DNA of 64,000 nucleotides, taken from NCBI RefSeq assembly GCF_008763945.1, contig NZ_VTQH01000003.1, forward strand, positions 124,001 through 188,000, written 5' to 3'. Positions 17,792-26,741 of the stretch are shown here, piece after piece; position 1 is the first letter of the stretch; every line of letters begins with the position of its first letter. Under the pieces are notes generated by a model that worked only from the letters and a program-made list of their open reading frames with translations, had not been told where the DNA came from and searched no databases. Both the position numbers and the translations under genes were made by a program. The stretch comes from Microbacterium testaceum StLB037. Lineage in GTDB: Bacteria; Actinomycetota; Actinomycetes; Actinomycetales; Microbacteriaceae.

Positions 17792-19048
17792 ATGCCCCAC
17801 CTCGCGACCCCCCGACGACTCTCCACCCCTCGACGCCTCCCGACTCCGCGACGCCTCGCGCCCCTCGGCGCGCTGGTGCTTCTCGCCCTGGCCGGCTGCG
17901 CCGCTCCGTCCGCACCGTCGGCCTCGATCGCCAGCGCCTCATCCGACGACCACGGTCAGATCGACGGAGCCGCGGAGCTCGCCGAGCCCGCCCTCGGCCT
18001 CACCTCGATCGACGCCGACGGCCGGGTCTCGCACCTCGACCTGCTCAAGGAGACCACCGCCGATCTCGGAACCGTGCGGGCGCCCGCGGCCGTCCACTCC
18101 GACGGCCGGTACCTCTTTTCGGCCGACGCCGACGGCGTCTCCATCGTCGACAGCGGCGTGTGGACGTGGGATCACGTCGACCACTTCCACTACTACCGGG
18201 CCCCCGCGCGGGTGATCGGCGAGGTCGCGGGCCGCGGTGTCGCCACCGTGGCGACCTCGAACTCGTCGACGACCGGGGGCACGGGGGTGTTCTTCCCCGA
18301 CTCCGGCGAGGCGGTGCTGCTCGACACCGAAGCGCTGTCGAAGGGAGAGGTGGCCGAGAACTTCCGCCTGACCACGGAGCCGGGCCCGGGGCTCGTCGTC
18401 CCGGCGGGCTCGTTCGCGGCGATCGCTGCGGCGGGGCAGGTGTCCCTGCACGCGGTCGACGGCACGACGACCGGGGAGGCGACCCCGTGCGCCGACCCCG
18501 CGGGCACGATCACCACCCGCGTCGGAGCGGTGATCGGATGCCGAGACGGCGCCGTCCTGGTGAGCGTCGAGGGCGAGCAACCGGTCGTCGAAGTCATCCC
18601 GTACCCGTCGGGAACCACCGCCCCGCCCGCCACGGCGTTCGCCAATCGCGAGGGGCGGCCGAGCGTCGCGGCTCTCGCCGGAGACGCGGGCATCTGGATC
18701 CTCGACACCCGCGAGCGCGCGTGGACGCTCCTGCCCGCCCCCGAGCCGCTGGTGCAGGTCACGGCCGTCGACGACAAGAACGCGAACCTCCTCGCCCTCA
18801 CCGCCCGTGGCCGCGTGCTGGTGCTGGACGCGGACACCGGCGCGGTGCGCGCGGCATCCGCTCCTCTGGTTTCGGAGAGTCTCGCCGCGGGACGGCCCGC
18901 GCACCTCGTGGCCGACCAGCAGCGCGCGTACCTCAACGGACCCGCCGAGAACCGGATGTGGGAGATCGACTTCGCCGACGACGCGCGGGTCGCGCGGGAG
19001 TTCACCCCCGAGCGCACTCCGCTCTTCTTCGCAGAGACGGGACGCTGA
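17792..19048 (+). CDS. AztD-like beta-propeller lipoprotein, probable zinc chaperone
   Basis: 418 aa secreted protein. The N-terminus has three TPRRL repeats before the hydrophobic segment and lipobox LAGC. The rest looks like a seven-bladed propeller with repeated IDxDGRVSHLDL-type strands. HVDHFHYY at about residue 130 is a His/Asp cluster suited to zinc. It sits between aztB and aztC and overall resembles AztD, which delivers zinc to AztC. A second, more canonical AztD follows aztC. ATG 17792 is chosen over an earlier frame because it gives the signal peptide. Confidence 0.7.
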   Translation: MPHLATPRRLSTPRRLPTPRRLAPLGALVLLALAGCAAPSAPSASIASASSDDHGQIDGAAELAEPALGLTSIDADGRVSHLDLLKETTADLGTVRAPAAVHSDGRYLFSADADGVSIVDSGVWTWDHVDHFHYYRAPARVIGEVAGRGVATVATSNSSTTGGTGVFFPDSGEAVLLDTEALSKGEVAENFRLTTEPGPGLVVPAGSFAAIAAAGQVSLHAVDGTTTGEATPCADPAGTITTRVGAVIGCRDGAVLVSVEGEQPVVEVIPYPSGTTAPPATAFANREGRPSVAALAGDAGIWILDTRERAWTLLPAPEPLVQVTAVDDKNANLLALTARGRVLVLDADTGAVRAASAPLVSESLAAGRPAHLVADQQRAYLNGPAENRMWEIDFADDARVAREFTPERTPLFFAETGR

Positions 19049-19049
19049 C

Positions 19050-19949
19050 ATGCGCCGCACCCTCGCCGCCCTCGCCGCGGCCGCCCTGTTGGCTCTCACC
19101 GGCTGCGCCGGGACCGCGGCGTCCGATCGCCCCCTGGTCGTGGTGACCACGAACATCCTCGGCGACGTCGTGTCGAACCTCGCCGGCGACGACCTCGAGA
19201 TCCTGACCCTCATGCGACCCGGGGCCGACCCGCACTCGTTCGAGATCTCCGCAGCGGAGGCCGCGCGCATGCGCTCGGCCGACCTGCTGGTCGCCAACGG
19301 GCTCGGGCTGGAAGAGGGCCTGCAGCAGCACCTCGACGCGGCGGCCGGCGACGGCGTGAGCACGATCGTCGCCGGTGATGCCGTCACCGTGCTGCCGTAC
19401 ACCTCGACCGACGCCGACGGGGCGGACGATCCGCATTTCTGGACCGACCCCGCGCAGATGATCGCCGTCGTCGACCGGCTCACCCCGGAGCTCGAGAAGC
19501 TCGGCGGCGCCGCGGTCGGCGAGCGATCGGCCGCCTATCGCGCGCAACTCGAGCAGCTCGACGCCGACATGACCGCGGCCTTCGCCGCGATCCCCGCCGA
19601 ACGCCGCGCCCTCGTCACCAACCACCACGTGTTCGGCTACCTCGCCGAGCGGTTCGATTTCCGCCTGATCGGTGCCGTGATCCCCGGCGGCACGACCCTC
19701 GCGGCCCCCAGCACGAGCGATCTCGCCGACCTCGTGTCGGCGATCGACGAGGCGAAGGTGCCGACGATCTTCACGGAGTCGTCGTCGCCCGACCGGCTCG
19801 TGCGCGCTCTCGCCGAAGAGGCCGACCGGCACGTCGAGGTGACCGAGCTGTTCACCGAGTCGCTCACCGACGCCTCGGGCGACGCCCCCGACTACCTGAC
19901 CATGATGCGCGTCAACACGCAGCGCATCGCCACCGGGCTCTCTCCCTGA
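19050..19949 (+). CDS. aztC: Zinc-binding lipoprotein AztC
   Basis: 299 aa cluster A-I (ZnuA-like) binding protein. Signal peptide ends in lipobox LTGC. Zinc ligand candidates are the His in PGADPHSFE, the His in DDPHFWTDP, the His in NHHVFGYLAERF and the acidic group in FTESSSPD. There is no long His-rich loop, as in AztC rather than ZnuA. ATG lies 1 nt after the preceding stop. Confidence 0.88.
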   Translation: MRRTLAALAAAALLALTGCAGTAASDRPLVVVTTNILGDVVSNLAGDDLEILTLMRPGADPHSFEISAAEAARMRSADLLVANGLGLEEGLQQHLDAAAGDGVSTIVAGDAVTVLPYTSTDADGADDPHFWTDPAQMIAVVDRLTPELEKLGGAAVGERSAAYRAQLEQLDADMTAAFAAIPAERRALVTNHHVFGYLAERFDFRLIGAVIPGGTTLAAPSTSDLADLVSAIDEAKVPTIFTESSSPDRLVRALAEEADRHVEVTELFTESLTDASGDAPDYLTMMRVNTQRIATGLSP

Positions 19950-19981
19950 CGAGACCCACCCCACCCCAGAAAGAGATACGA

Positions 19982-21184
19982 ATGCGCAGCTTCTCCCTGC
20001 CCCGCGCGGGACTGGTCGCCCTCGCGATCGGCGCCACCGTCACCCTGTCGGCCTGTGCCGGCGGAACCGGACCCGGGTCGGCCGCTCCGGCCTCGAGTGC
20101 CCCGGCCGATGCGGCCACGCGCGTCGCGGTGTCGTACGCCGGCGGCATCCTGGTGCTCGACGGCGACAGCCTCGAAACCCTCGGCGACTTCTCGTCCGAG
20201 GAGTTCACCCGCCTCAACTCCGCCGGCGACGGCCAGCACGTCATGGTGACCACGAGCAAGGGATTCCAGGTGCTGGATGCCGGGACCTCGGCGTCCGAGC
20301 CCGAGCTCACCGACCTCGTGTTCCCGGCGTCCAAGCCCGGCCACGTCGTCACGCACGGCGGGAAGACGGTGCTCTACGCCGACGGTACGAGCGACTCGAC
20401 CATCTTCGACACCGATGCCCTCCTGGCATCCACCGATTCCCTTCCCGAGGCGCAGACGATCCCCGGTGTCGAGGCGCACCACGGCGTCTCGATCGTGCTC
20501 GAGGACGGGTCGTTCGTCACCACCGTGGGCAACGCCAACGGCCGCACCGGCATCGTCGTGAAGGACCCCTCGGGCGCGACCGTCGCCGAGAACGCGACGT
20601 GCCCCGGCGTGCACGGAGAGGGAACGGCGCAGAACGAGGTCGTCGTCTTCGGCTGCGAGAACGGCGCCCTCGTCTACGACAAGGGCGAGATCACCAAGAT
20701 CGACGCTCCTGACCAGCCGTACGGGCGCTCGGGCAACATGTTCGTGAGCGAGACGAGCCCCCTGGTGCTCGGTGACTACAAGGACGACCGCGACGCCGAG
20801 GGCTACCTGCTGCACCGCGTCTCGGTGGTCGACACCGCCGCCAAGACGCAGACGATCGTCGACATGCCCGCGGGTGCCGAGTACACCTTCCGCGACCTCG
20901 CGCGGGGCCCCGGAGACCTCGGGTACATCCTCGCCTCGGACGGGTCCATCCATGTCTTCGACCTCGAGAAGGGTGTCTTCACCGATGCCTTCCCCGTGAT
21001 CGACGCGTGGGAGGGCCCGGCCGAGTGGCAGGATGCCCACCCCGCGATCAAGGTCTCGGGCGATATCGCCTACGTGACCGAGCCCGCGAAGAACGCCGTG
21101 CACGCGGTCGACCTCACCACCGGTGAGGTCGTGAGGAGCGTGACGCTCGAGCAGACGCCGAACGAGATCGCGCTGACGAACTGA
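19982..21184 (+). CDS. aztD: Zinc metallochaperone AztD
   Basis: 400 aa lipoprotein with lipobox LSAC and a beta-propeller body. EAHHGVSIVLEDGSFVTTVG and CPGVHGEGTAQNEVVVFGCENG are typical AztD segments, with conserved His and the disulfide-forming Cys pair. It is expected outside the membrane, handing zinc to AztC. Start ATG with AAAGAGATACGA upstream. Last gene of the zinc operon; an inverted repeat follows. Confidence 0.83.
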   Translation: MRSFSLPRAGLVALAIGATVTLSACAGGTGPGSAAPASSAPADAATRVAVSYAGGILVLDGDSLETLGDFSSEEFTRLNSAGDGQHVMVTTSKGFQVLDAGTSASEPELTDLVFPASKPGHVVTHGGKTVLYADGTSDSTIFDTDALLASTDSLPEAQTIPGVEAHHGVSIVLEDGSFVTTVGNANGRTGIVVKDPSGATVAENATCPGVHGEGTAQNEVVVFGCENGALVYDKGEITKIDAPDQPYGRSGNMFVSETSPLVLGDYKDDRDAEGYLLHRVSVVDTAAKTQTIVDMPAGAEYTFRDLARGPGDLGYILASDGSIHVFDLEKGVFTDAFPVIDAWEGPAEWQDAHPAIKVSGDIAYVTEPAKNAVHAVDLTTGEVVRSVTLEQTPNEIALTN

Positions 21185-21204
21185 CGCGCGCTCGCAGGTG
21201 CGCA

Positions 21205-21243
21205 CTCTCCTCGCAGAATCCGCCGCGGAATCTGCGAGGAGAG
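21205..21243. terminator. Long inverted repeat between convergent genes
   Basis: Two 19-nt arms separated by a single C, with one A:A mismatch: CTCTCCTCGCAGA pairs fully with TCTGCGAGGAGAG and TCCGC pairs with GCGGA. No T tract. Position between aztD and the convergent LysR gene suggests a bidirectional terminator. Confidence 0.6.
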
Positions 21244-21257
21244 GGACGAGCTGCGAT

Positions 21258-22145
21258 CTACCGACCGCCCCGGTCGTACGCCACCTGCAGTGCCCCGCGC
21301 ACGGCGCGTACGCCGGGGCGGTCGGCCGTTCCGCGGCGCACGGCCGTGAACACTTCGCGCCGCGGTTCGTCGGGCAGGCCCACGAGCCGGACGGGCGGGG
21401 TTTCGCCCGCGAAGACGAGGTCGGGGATCATCCCCACGGCATGACCGGATGCCACGAGCCGGGCGTGCGCGGTGAGGTCGGCCATCTCGAAACGCACGTC
21501 GGGCTCGAACCCCGCGGCGCGGCACTGCTGCGTGGCCCACTGGCGGGCGGCTGTGCCCACCGGTTCCATCACCCAGGCGCGCTCGCGGAGGTCTTCGAGA
21601 TGCTGCGCGTGGTCGTCGCGCGCGACGGCGAGACGGATGGCATCCCGCCCCAGGAGCCCGCGCTCGAGGCCCTCGCGGTGCTCGCGCGTGTGGCCGGGGT
21701 ACTGCTCGGCCACAGCAAGGTCGAAGCCGCGCGCCGCGACCTCGAACAGTCCCTCCTCGGGGGCCAGCTCGGCGACCTCGACACGCAGCTGCGGCTCGCT
21801 CTCGGCGAGGGCGTCGAGGGCGCGGGGGAGCAGGCCGTGCGCGGCGGACTGCATCACGGCCAGGCGCACCGGGGCGAGGGAGGGGCGCATGCGCTCGAGC
21901 TCGGCGCGCGCGGCCTCATCGGCGGCGAGCATGCGGGCCGCGTGGGCGGCCAGCGCGGCACCTTGGGCGGTGAGGCGCACGCGGCGACCATCGGGCTCGA
22001 GCAGGGGGACTCCCGCCTCCTTCTCGAGCAGGGCGAGCTGCTGCGAGATGGTCGAGGGACTGTACGCGAGAGCGTCGGCGACGGCGGCGAGCGTGCCCCG
22101 CACCGACAGCTCGTGCAGCAGGCGGAGGCGGCGCAGATCGAACAT
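21258..22145 (-). CDS. LysR family regulator, probably of putA
   Basis: 295 aa. N-terminal helix-turn-helix: LRLLHELSVRGTLAAVADALAYSPSTISQQLALLEKEAGVPLLE. The effector-binding domain follows from about residue 90. Divergent from putA with about 100 nt between, the classic LysR arrangement, so proline or glutamate semialdehyde may be the effector. That link is inference. Confidence 0.83.
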   Translation of the reverse strand: MFDLRRLRLLHELSVRGTLAAVADALAYSPSTISQQLALLEKEAGVPLLEPDGRRVRLTAQGAALAAHAARMLAADEAARAELERMRPSLAPVRLAVMQSAAHGLLPRALDALAESEPQLRVEVAELAPEEGLFEVAARGFDLAVAEQYPGHTREHREGLERGLLGRDAIRLAVARDDHAQHLEDLRERAWVMEPVGTAARQWATQQCRAAGFEPDVRFEMADLTAHARLVASGHAVGMIPDLVFAGETPPVRLVGLPDEPRREVFTAVRRGTADRPGVRAVRGALQVAYDRGGR

Positions 22146-22164
22146 GGCATCCCTTCGGCTCTAT

Positions 22165-22210
22165 CGAACAGTATGCGTCAGGAATCATCGCTTTTCTCGA
22201 ACGGATGCGA
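22165..22210. promoter_or_regulatory. Direct repeats in the LysR-putA promoter region
   Basis: TCGAACAGTATGCG (22165-22178) and TCGAACGGATGCG (22198-22210) are near-identical direct repeats in the divergent intergenic region, a plausible LysR-type binding site. Confidence 0.4.
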
Positions 22211-22244
22211 GCCTCAAGCTGAGAGCATCCGAGGAAGGATCGCC

Positions 22245-25200
22245 ATGTCGCTCACCGACGTCCCCGACACCACGTCCGGCACCACCCCCGCCGCACTCGT
22301 CTCTCCCCACGAGCTCGCCGATGAGGCGATCGCCCTCGTGCGCCAGTGGCTCGCCGAGAGCCGGAACGAGCCGGTCGATGCCGCCGCCCAGCGACTCGCG
22401 GGCGTCCTTCGCGACCCGCACGGCCTCGACTTCACCGTCGGCTTCGTCGACGGCGTCGTGCGCCCCGAAGACGTTCGCGTCGCCGCGCGCAACCTCGCCG
22501 CCCTCACCCCGCTGATTCCGGGCTTCCTGCCGCTGCACCTCAAGGCCGCGATCCGCCTCGGCGCGTTCGCGGCTCCGATCCTGCCGCACGTCGTCGTGCC
22601 CGCCGCCCGCACGGCGCTGCGCTCGATGGTGCGCCACCTCATCGTCGACGCCACCGACCGCAAGCTCGGCGAGGCGATCACCTCGATCCGGGGCCGGGGC
22701 GATGGCATCCGCCTCAACGTGAACTTGCTCGGCGAGGCGATCCTCGGCAAGAAAGAGGCGGCGCGTCGCCTGGCCGGCACGCGCAAGCTGCTCTCGCGCG
22801 ACGACGTCGACTACGTCTCGATCAAGGTGTCGTCCACCGTCGCCCCGCACACGCCGTGGGCCTTCGACGCCGCCGTCGCCGACGCGGTCGCCGCGCTTCG
22901 CCCCCTGTACCGGGTGGCGAAGGAGACCGGCACGTTCCTCAACCTCGACATGGAGGAGTTCAAGGACCTCGACCTCACCCTCGCCGTCTTCGAGACGCTG
23001 CTGAGCGAGCCCGAGTTCCACGGCGTCGAGGCCGGCATCGTGCTGCAGGCCTACCTGCCCGACGCACTCGCCGCGATGATCCGCCTGCAGGAGTGGACCG
23101 CCGCGCGGGTGGCAGCAGGGGGAGCCCACATCAAGGTGCGCGTCGTGAAGGGCGCGAACCTGCCGATGGAGCGGGTGGATGCCGATGTGCACGACTGGCC
23201 GCTCGCCACCTGGCCCTCGAAGCAGGCGACCGACGCCTCGTACAAGGCCGTGCTCGACTATGCGCTGCGTCCCGAGCACACGGCCCACGTGCGCATCGGC
23301 GTCGCCGGACACAACCTCTTCGACGTCGCCCTCGCGTGGCTGCTCGCCGAGCGCCGCGGGGTGACCGGCGGCATCGACGTCGAGATGCTCCTCGGCATGG
23401 CGACCGCGCAGCAGGCGGTCGTGCGTCGCACGGTCGGCTCGATCCTGCTCTACACCCCCGTGGTGCACCCGCAGGAGTTCGACGTCGCGATCGCCTACCT
23501 CATCCGCCGGCTCGAAGAGGGAGCGTCGAGCGAGAACTTCATGTCGGCGGTGTTCGACCTCGACACCCACGAGGCGCTGTTCGCCCGCGAGCGCGACCGC
23601 TTCCTGGCATCCCTCGCCGACATGCCCGAGGGTGTGCCCGCCTCGAACCGCGTGCAAGACCGCACCGCCCCCGCGGCGCCCGCGCCGACGCACGGCTTCC
23701 GCAACACCCCCGACTCCGACCCGGCGATCGAGGCCAACCGCGACTGGTCGCGCGCCATCGTCGCGCGCATGGAGGAGTCGACCCTCGGTGCGCAGGCCAT
23801 CGCCGACCACACGGTCACCGACGAGATCGCGCTGAACGCGCTGATCCAGGACGCCGCGGATGCCGCCGCGTCGTGGCGTGCCCTCGGGGCCGCCGGTCGG
23901 GCCGAGATCCTGCACCGCGCGGGCGACGCCCTCGAGAAGCGCCGCGCCGATCTGCTCGAGGTCATGGGAGCGGAGTGCGGCAAGGTCATCGAGCAGAGCG
24001 ACCCCGAGGTGTCGGAGGCGATCGACTTCGCCCACTACTACGCCGAGCAGGCGCGGACCCTCGAGATCGTCGACGGCGCGACCTTCACCCCCGTCGGCGT
24101 GACCGTGGTCACCCCGCCGTGGAACTTCCCGGTCGCGATCCCCGCGGGCTCGACCCTCGCCGCGCTCGCCGCGGGCTCGGCCGTGGTCATCAAGCCCGCG
24201 GGCCTGGCCGAGCGCTCGGGCGCCGTCATGGTCGAGGCGCTGTGGGAGGCCGGTGTTCCGCGCGAGGTGCTCAAGCTCGTGCAGGTGTCCGAGAGCGACC
24301 TCGGCCGACAGCTGCTCACCCACCCCGCGGTCGAGCGCGTCGTGCTCACCGGCGCCTACGAGACGGCCGAGCTGTTCCGCTCGTTCCGCCCCGACCTGCC
24401 GCTGCTGGCCGAGACGAGCGGCAAGAACGCCGTGATCGTCACCCCCAGCGCCGACCTCGACCTCGCGGCCAAGGACGTCGCGATGTCGGCTTTCGGCCAC
24501 GCGGGCCAGAAGTGCTCCGCGGCATCCCTCGTCGTGCTCGTCGGATCCGTCGCGCGCTCGCGCCGCTTCCGCGACCAGCTCGTCGACGCCGTCACCTCGC
24601 TCGAGGTCGGCCTGCCATGGGACGAGGCCTCGCGCGTCGGACCCCTCATCGAGCCCGCGAACGGCAAGCTGCTGAAGGCCCTGACCACCCTCGAGCCCGG
24701 CCAGCGTTGGGTGGTTGAGCCGAAGAAGCTCGACGATGAGGGCTCGCTGTGGCGCCCCGGCATCCGCGAGGGCGTGCAGCCCGGCAGCGAGTTCCACCGC
24801 ACCGAGTACTTCGGTCCCGTGCTCGGCATCATGACCGCCGAGACGCTCGAAGAGGCGATCGAGATCGTCAACGCCATCGAGTACGGCCTCACCTCGGGCC
24901 TGCACGCGCTGGATTCGTCGGAGATCGACACCTGGCTCTCGCGCATCGAGGCGGGCAACGTCTACGTCAACCGCGGCACCACCGGCGCGATCGTGCAGCG
25001 CCAGCCGTTCGGCGGATGGAAGAAGTCGGCCGTCGGCGCGGGCACGAAGGCCGGTGGACCGCACTACCTGTTCGGGTTCGGATCGTGGACGGATGCCGAG
25101 ACCTCGGCGCCCCGCACGCCCGACGCCCTCGCCGCACCGGCGCTGGCCGCCGTGCCCGCCGCCGACCGCGAGTGGGTGGCCGGGGCGTTGGCGAGCGACG

Positions 25201-25700
25201 CCGCCGCGTGGGCCGAGGAGTTCTCGCAGGCGCGCGATGTGACCGGCCTGGAGTCGGAGCAGAACGTGCTGCGCTACGCTGCGGTGCCGGTGACCGTGCG
25301 GTTCGAGGACGCATCGGAGGCCGCGCTCGTGCGGGTGGTGGCCGCGGGTGTGCGCGCCCGTTCGTCGGTGACGGTGAGCTCGACGCGCGAGCTGTCGCCC
25401 GCGGTGCGCGCGTGGCTCGAGGGCGTGGGTGTCCGGGCATCGGTCGAGGACTCCGCCGACTGGGGCCGCCGCGCGGCGCGCCTCGCCCGTTCCGGCGGCC
25501 GCATCCGCCTGCTCGGCGGATCGCCCGTGACGGTGGCCGAGGCGACGAACGGCTCGCCCTCGGTGGCCGTGTACGCCGGCGAGGTCACCCGCGCCGGGCA
25601 CGTCGAACTGCTGCCGTTCCTGCGCGAGCAGGCCGTGTCCATCACGGCCCACCGGTTCGGAACGCCTCGCCGGTACGAGGTGCCGTCGCTGGTCGGCTGA
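22245..25700 (+). CDS. putA: Bifunctional proline/P5C dehydrogenase PutA
   Basis: 1151 aa enzyme oxidising proline to glutamate in two steps. The N-terminal TIM-barrel proline dehydrogenase (roughly residues 80-460) includes DYVSIKVSSTVAPHTPW and AYLPDALAAM. The aldehyde dehydrogenase (about 490-960) has PPWNFPVAIPAGS, Glu723 in LLAETSGKN and the catalytic Cys757 in GHAGQKCSAAS. A C-terminal extension of about 190 residues completes the protein. It lacks the N-terminal DNA-binding domain of enteric PutA. Size matches corynebacterial PutA. Start ATG 22245 with GAGGAAGGA upstream; the much longer upstream frame is antisense to the LysR gene. Confidence 0.95.
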   Translation: MSLTDVPDTTSGTTPAALVSPHELADEAIALVRQWLAESRNEPVDAAAQRLAGVLRDPHGLDFTVGFVDGVVRPEDVRVAARNLAALTPLIPGFLPLHLKAAIRLGAFAAPILPHVVVPAARTALRSMVRHLIVDATDRKLGEAITSIRGRGDGIRLNVNLLGEAILGKKEAARRLAGTRKLLSRDDVDYVSIKVSSTVAPHTPWAFDAAVADAVAALRPLYRVAKETGTFLNLDMEEFKDLDLTLAVFETLLSEPEFHGVEAGIVLQAYLPDALAAMIRLQEWTAARVAAGGAHIKVRVVKGANLPMERVDADVHDWPLATWPSKQATDASYKAVLDYALRPEHTAHVRIGVAGHNLFDVALAWLLAERRGVTGGIDVEMLLGMATAQQAVVRRTVGSILLYTPVVHPQEFDVAIAYLIRRLEEGASSENFMSAVFDLDTHEALFARERDRFLASLADMPEGVPASNRVQDRTAPAAPAPTHGFRNTPDSDPAIEANRDWSRAIVARMEESTLGAQAIADHTVTDEIALNALIQDAADAAASWRALGAAGRAEILHRAGDALEKRRADLLEVMGAECGKVIEQSDPEVSEAIDFAHYYAEQARTLEIVDGATFTPVGVTVVTPPWNFPVAIPAGSTLAALAAGSAVVIKPAGLAERSGAVMVEALWEAGVPREVLKLVQVSESDLGRQLLTHPAVERVVLTGAYETAELFRSFRPDLPLLAETSGKNAVIVTPSADLDLAAKDVAMSAFGHAGQKCSAASLVVLVGSVARSRRFRDQLVDAVTSLEVGLPWDEASRVGPLIEPANGKLLKALTTLEPGQRWVVEPKKLDDEGSLWRPGIREGVQPGSEFHRTEYFGPVLGIMTAETLEEAIEIVNAIEYGLTSGLHALDSSEIDTWLSRIEAGNVYVNRGTTGAIVQRQPFGGWKKSAVGAGTKAGGPHYLFGFGSWTDAETSAPRTPDALAAPALAAVPAADREWVAGALASDAAAWAEEFSQARDVTGLESEQNVLRYAAVPVTVRFEDASEAALVRVVAAGVRARSSVTVSSTRELSPAVRAWLEGVGVRASVEDSADWGRRAARLARSGGRIRLLGGSPVTVAEATNGSPSVAVYAGEVTRAGHVELLPFLREQAVSITAHRFGTPRRYEVPSLVG

Positions 25701-25707
25701 GATCGTG

Positions 25708-25743
25708 GAAGGGCGGGGCCGTCGTGTGGCGGCCCCGCCCTTC
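25708..25743 (+). terminator. Terminator after putA
   Basis: GAAGGGCGGGGCCG pairs perfectly with CGGCCCCGCCCTTC around an 8-nt loop. Confidence 0.82.
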
Positions 25744-25907
25744 GTCGTCCCGCCGATGTGTGGGATTCGCGGCACCCCGCTGAGCACACCGCCCGCGGGC
25801 CGCGGACCGGCGCGCGTCGCGGTGCCGCGCGGGACGCAACGCAGGAGTTCTGCCGCCGGCCGGCGGGTCTTCCGAGGAAACGGCGGGTCGGCACGTTCGC
25901 GGGTGCG

Positions 25908-25977
25908 CACAACTCCTGCATACGGGCAGGGGTGACGCGCTCATTCCGGCACGTGGGAGCGAAGTGCAGGAGTTGTG
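25908..25977. repeat. Intergenic inverted repeat, REP-like
   Basis: CACAACTCCTGCA (25908-25920) and TGCAGGAGTTGTG (25965-25977) are exact inverted copies 44 nt apart; a partial third copy, GCAGGAGTT, lies at 25841. The stretch 25744-25984 contains no gene I can support. Confidence 0.6.
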
Positions 25978-25984
25978 TCGAGCT

Positions 25985-26659
25985 TCAGGCCGTGCCCGAG
26001 GCCGCGACACGGCGCGCGGCCCGCCGGACCGACTCCGGCACCGGCGTGCCCGCCACCGTCTGGGCCGAGGTGACCGGGTCTTCGGCGATGACTCGCAGCG
26101 GCAGCATCCCGGCCCAGACGGTGCGATCCTCCCCGTCGCCGTCGACCTCGACGAGCGAGCCGGCGTTGTCCTTGACGCTCGCCTCAGCCAGCGGGATGCG
26201 CAGCACCATCGTCGCCGCGATCTCTCTCGCGGTCATGGGCCGCACGTCTTCGCTCCGCCCCGGCATGAGGTGCTCCGACAGCGTGAGCAGGGCCCGTTCC
26301 TTCTCCTCGGCAGGGACGACGGATGCCACGGCGTGCACGACCGCGCAGCGATAGCGCATCGAGCTGTCGAACAGCGAGCGGGCGTACTTCAGGCCCATCA
26401 GGTGCGTGACCGTGAGGCTTACCGGGGCTCCCGCGGCGATGCGGCGGAAGAAGTCGCTGCCGGTCGAACCGTGCACGAGCAGGTCATCGCCGTCGCGACC
26501 GATCCCGACGGGAAGAGCCACCGGGCGGCCGTCACGGACGATCGCGAGGGTGGCGAACAGGGCGGTGTCGATCACGTCGTACAGGGCCGCGCGGTCGGTG
26601 CGCTGGTGGTGGGCGCCGCGGCGGACCCGGGTCAGGGTGGTCAGGGACAGGTCGGTCAT
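25985..26659 (-). CDS. Pyridoxamine 5'-phosphate oxidase family flavoprotein
   Basis: 224 aa FMN-binding split-barrel protein. RVRRGAHHQRTDRAALYDVIDTALFATLAIVRDGRPVALPVGIGRDGDDLLVHGSTGSDFFRRI is the standard family layout, with the flavin phosphate contact in HGSTGS. Start uncertain: the ATG at 26659 (MTDLSL) matches the family, but ATGs at 26689 and 26694 are in frame. Divergent from a MocR regulator, a common arrangement in which the regulator controls this type of gene. Confidence 0.8.
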   Translation of the reverse strand: MTDLSLTTLTRVRRGAHHQRTDRAALYDVIDTALFATLAIVRDGRPVALPVGIGRDGDDLLVHGSTGSDFFRRIAAGAPVSLTVTHLMGLKYARSLFDSSMRYRCAVVHAVASVVPAEEKERALLTLSEHLMPGRSEDVRPMTAREIAATMVLRIPLAEASVKDNAGSLVEVDGDGEDRTVWAGMLPLRVIAEDPVTSAQTVAGTPVPESVRRAARRVAASGTA

Positions 26660-26665
26660 GGGTTC

Positions 26666-26724
26666 AGTCCACGCGAGATCGTGGTCCATGTCATAGTCCG
26701 CTTTTCTCGTCTTCTCGTGGACCA
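26666..26724. promoter_or_regulatory. Probable MocR operator
   Basis: TGGTCCA at 26682-26688 and TGGACCA at 26718-26724 form an inverted pair. On the reverse strand TGGACC is followed by TGGACT (26671-26666). MocR/PdxR regulators are known to bind TGGACC-type direct repeats. Confidence 0.55.
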
Positions 26725-26741
26725 GTGAGAGAATCCGAGGC

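Noticed and set aside
21198..22244. N-terminal extension of PutA by about 350 codons
   Set aside because: It is antisense to the LysR gene, has unusual composition, and the family N-terminus begins at 22245 behind a good ribosome binding site.
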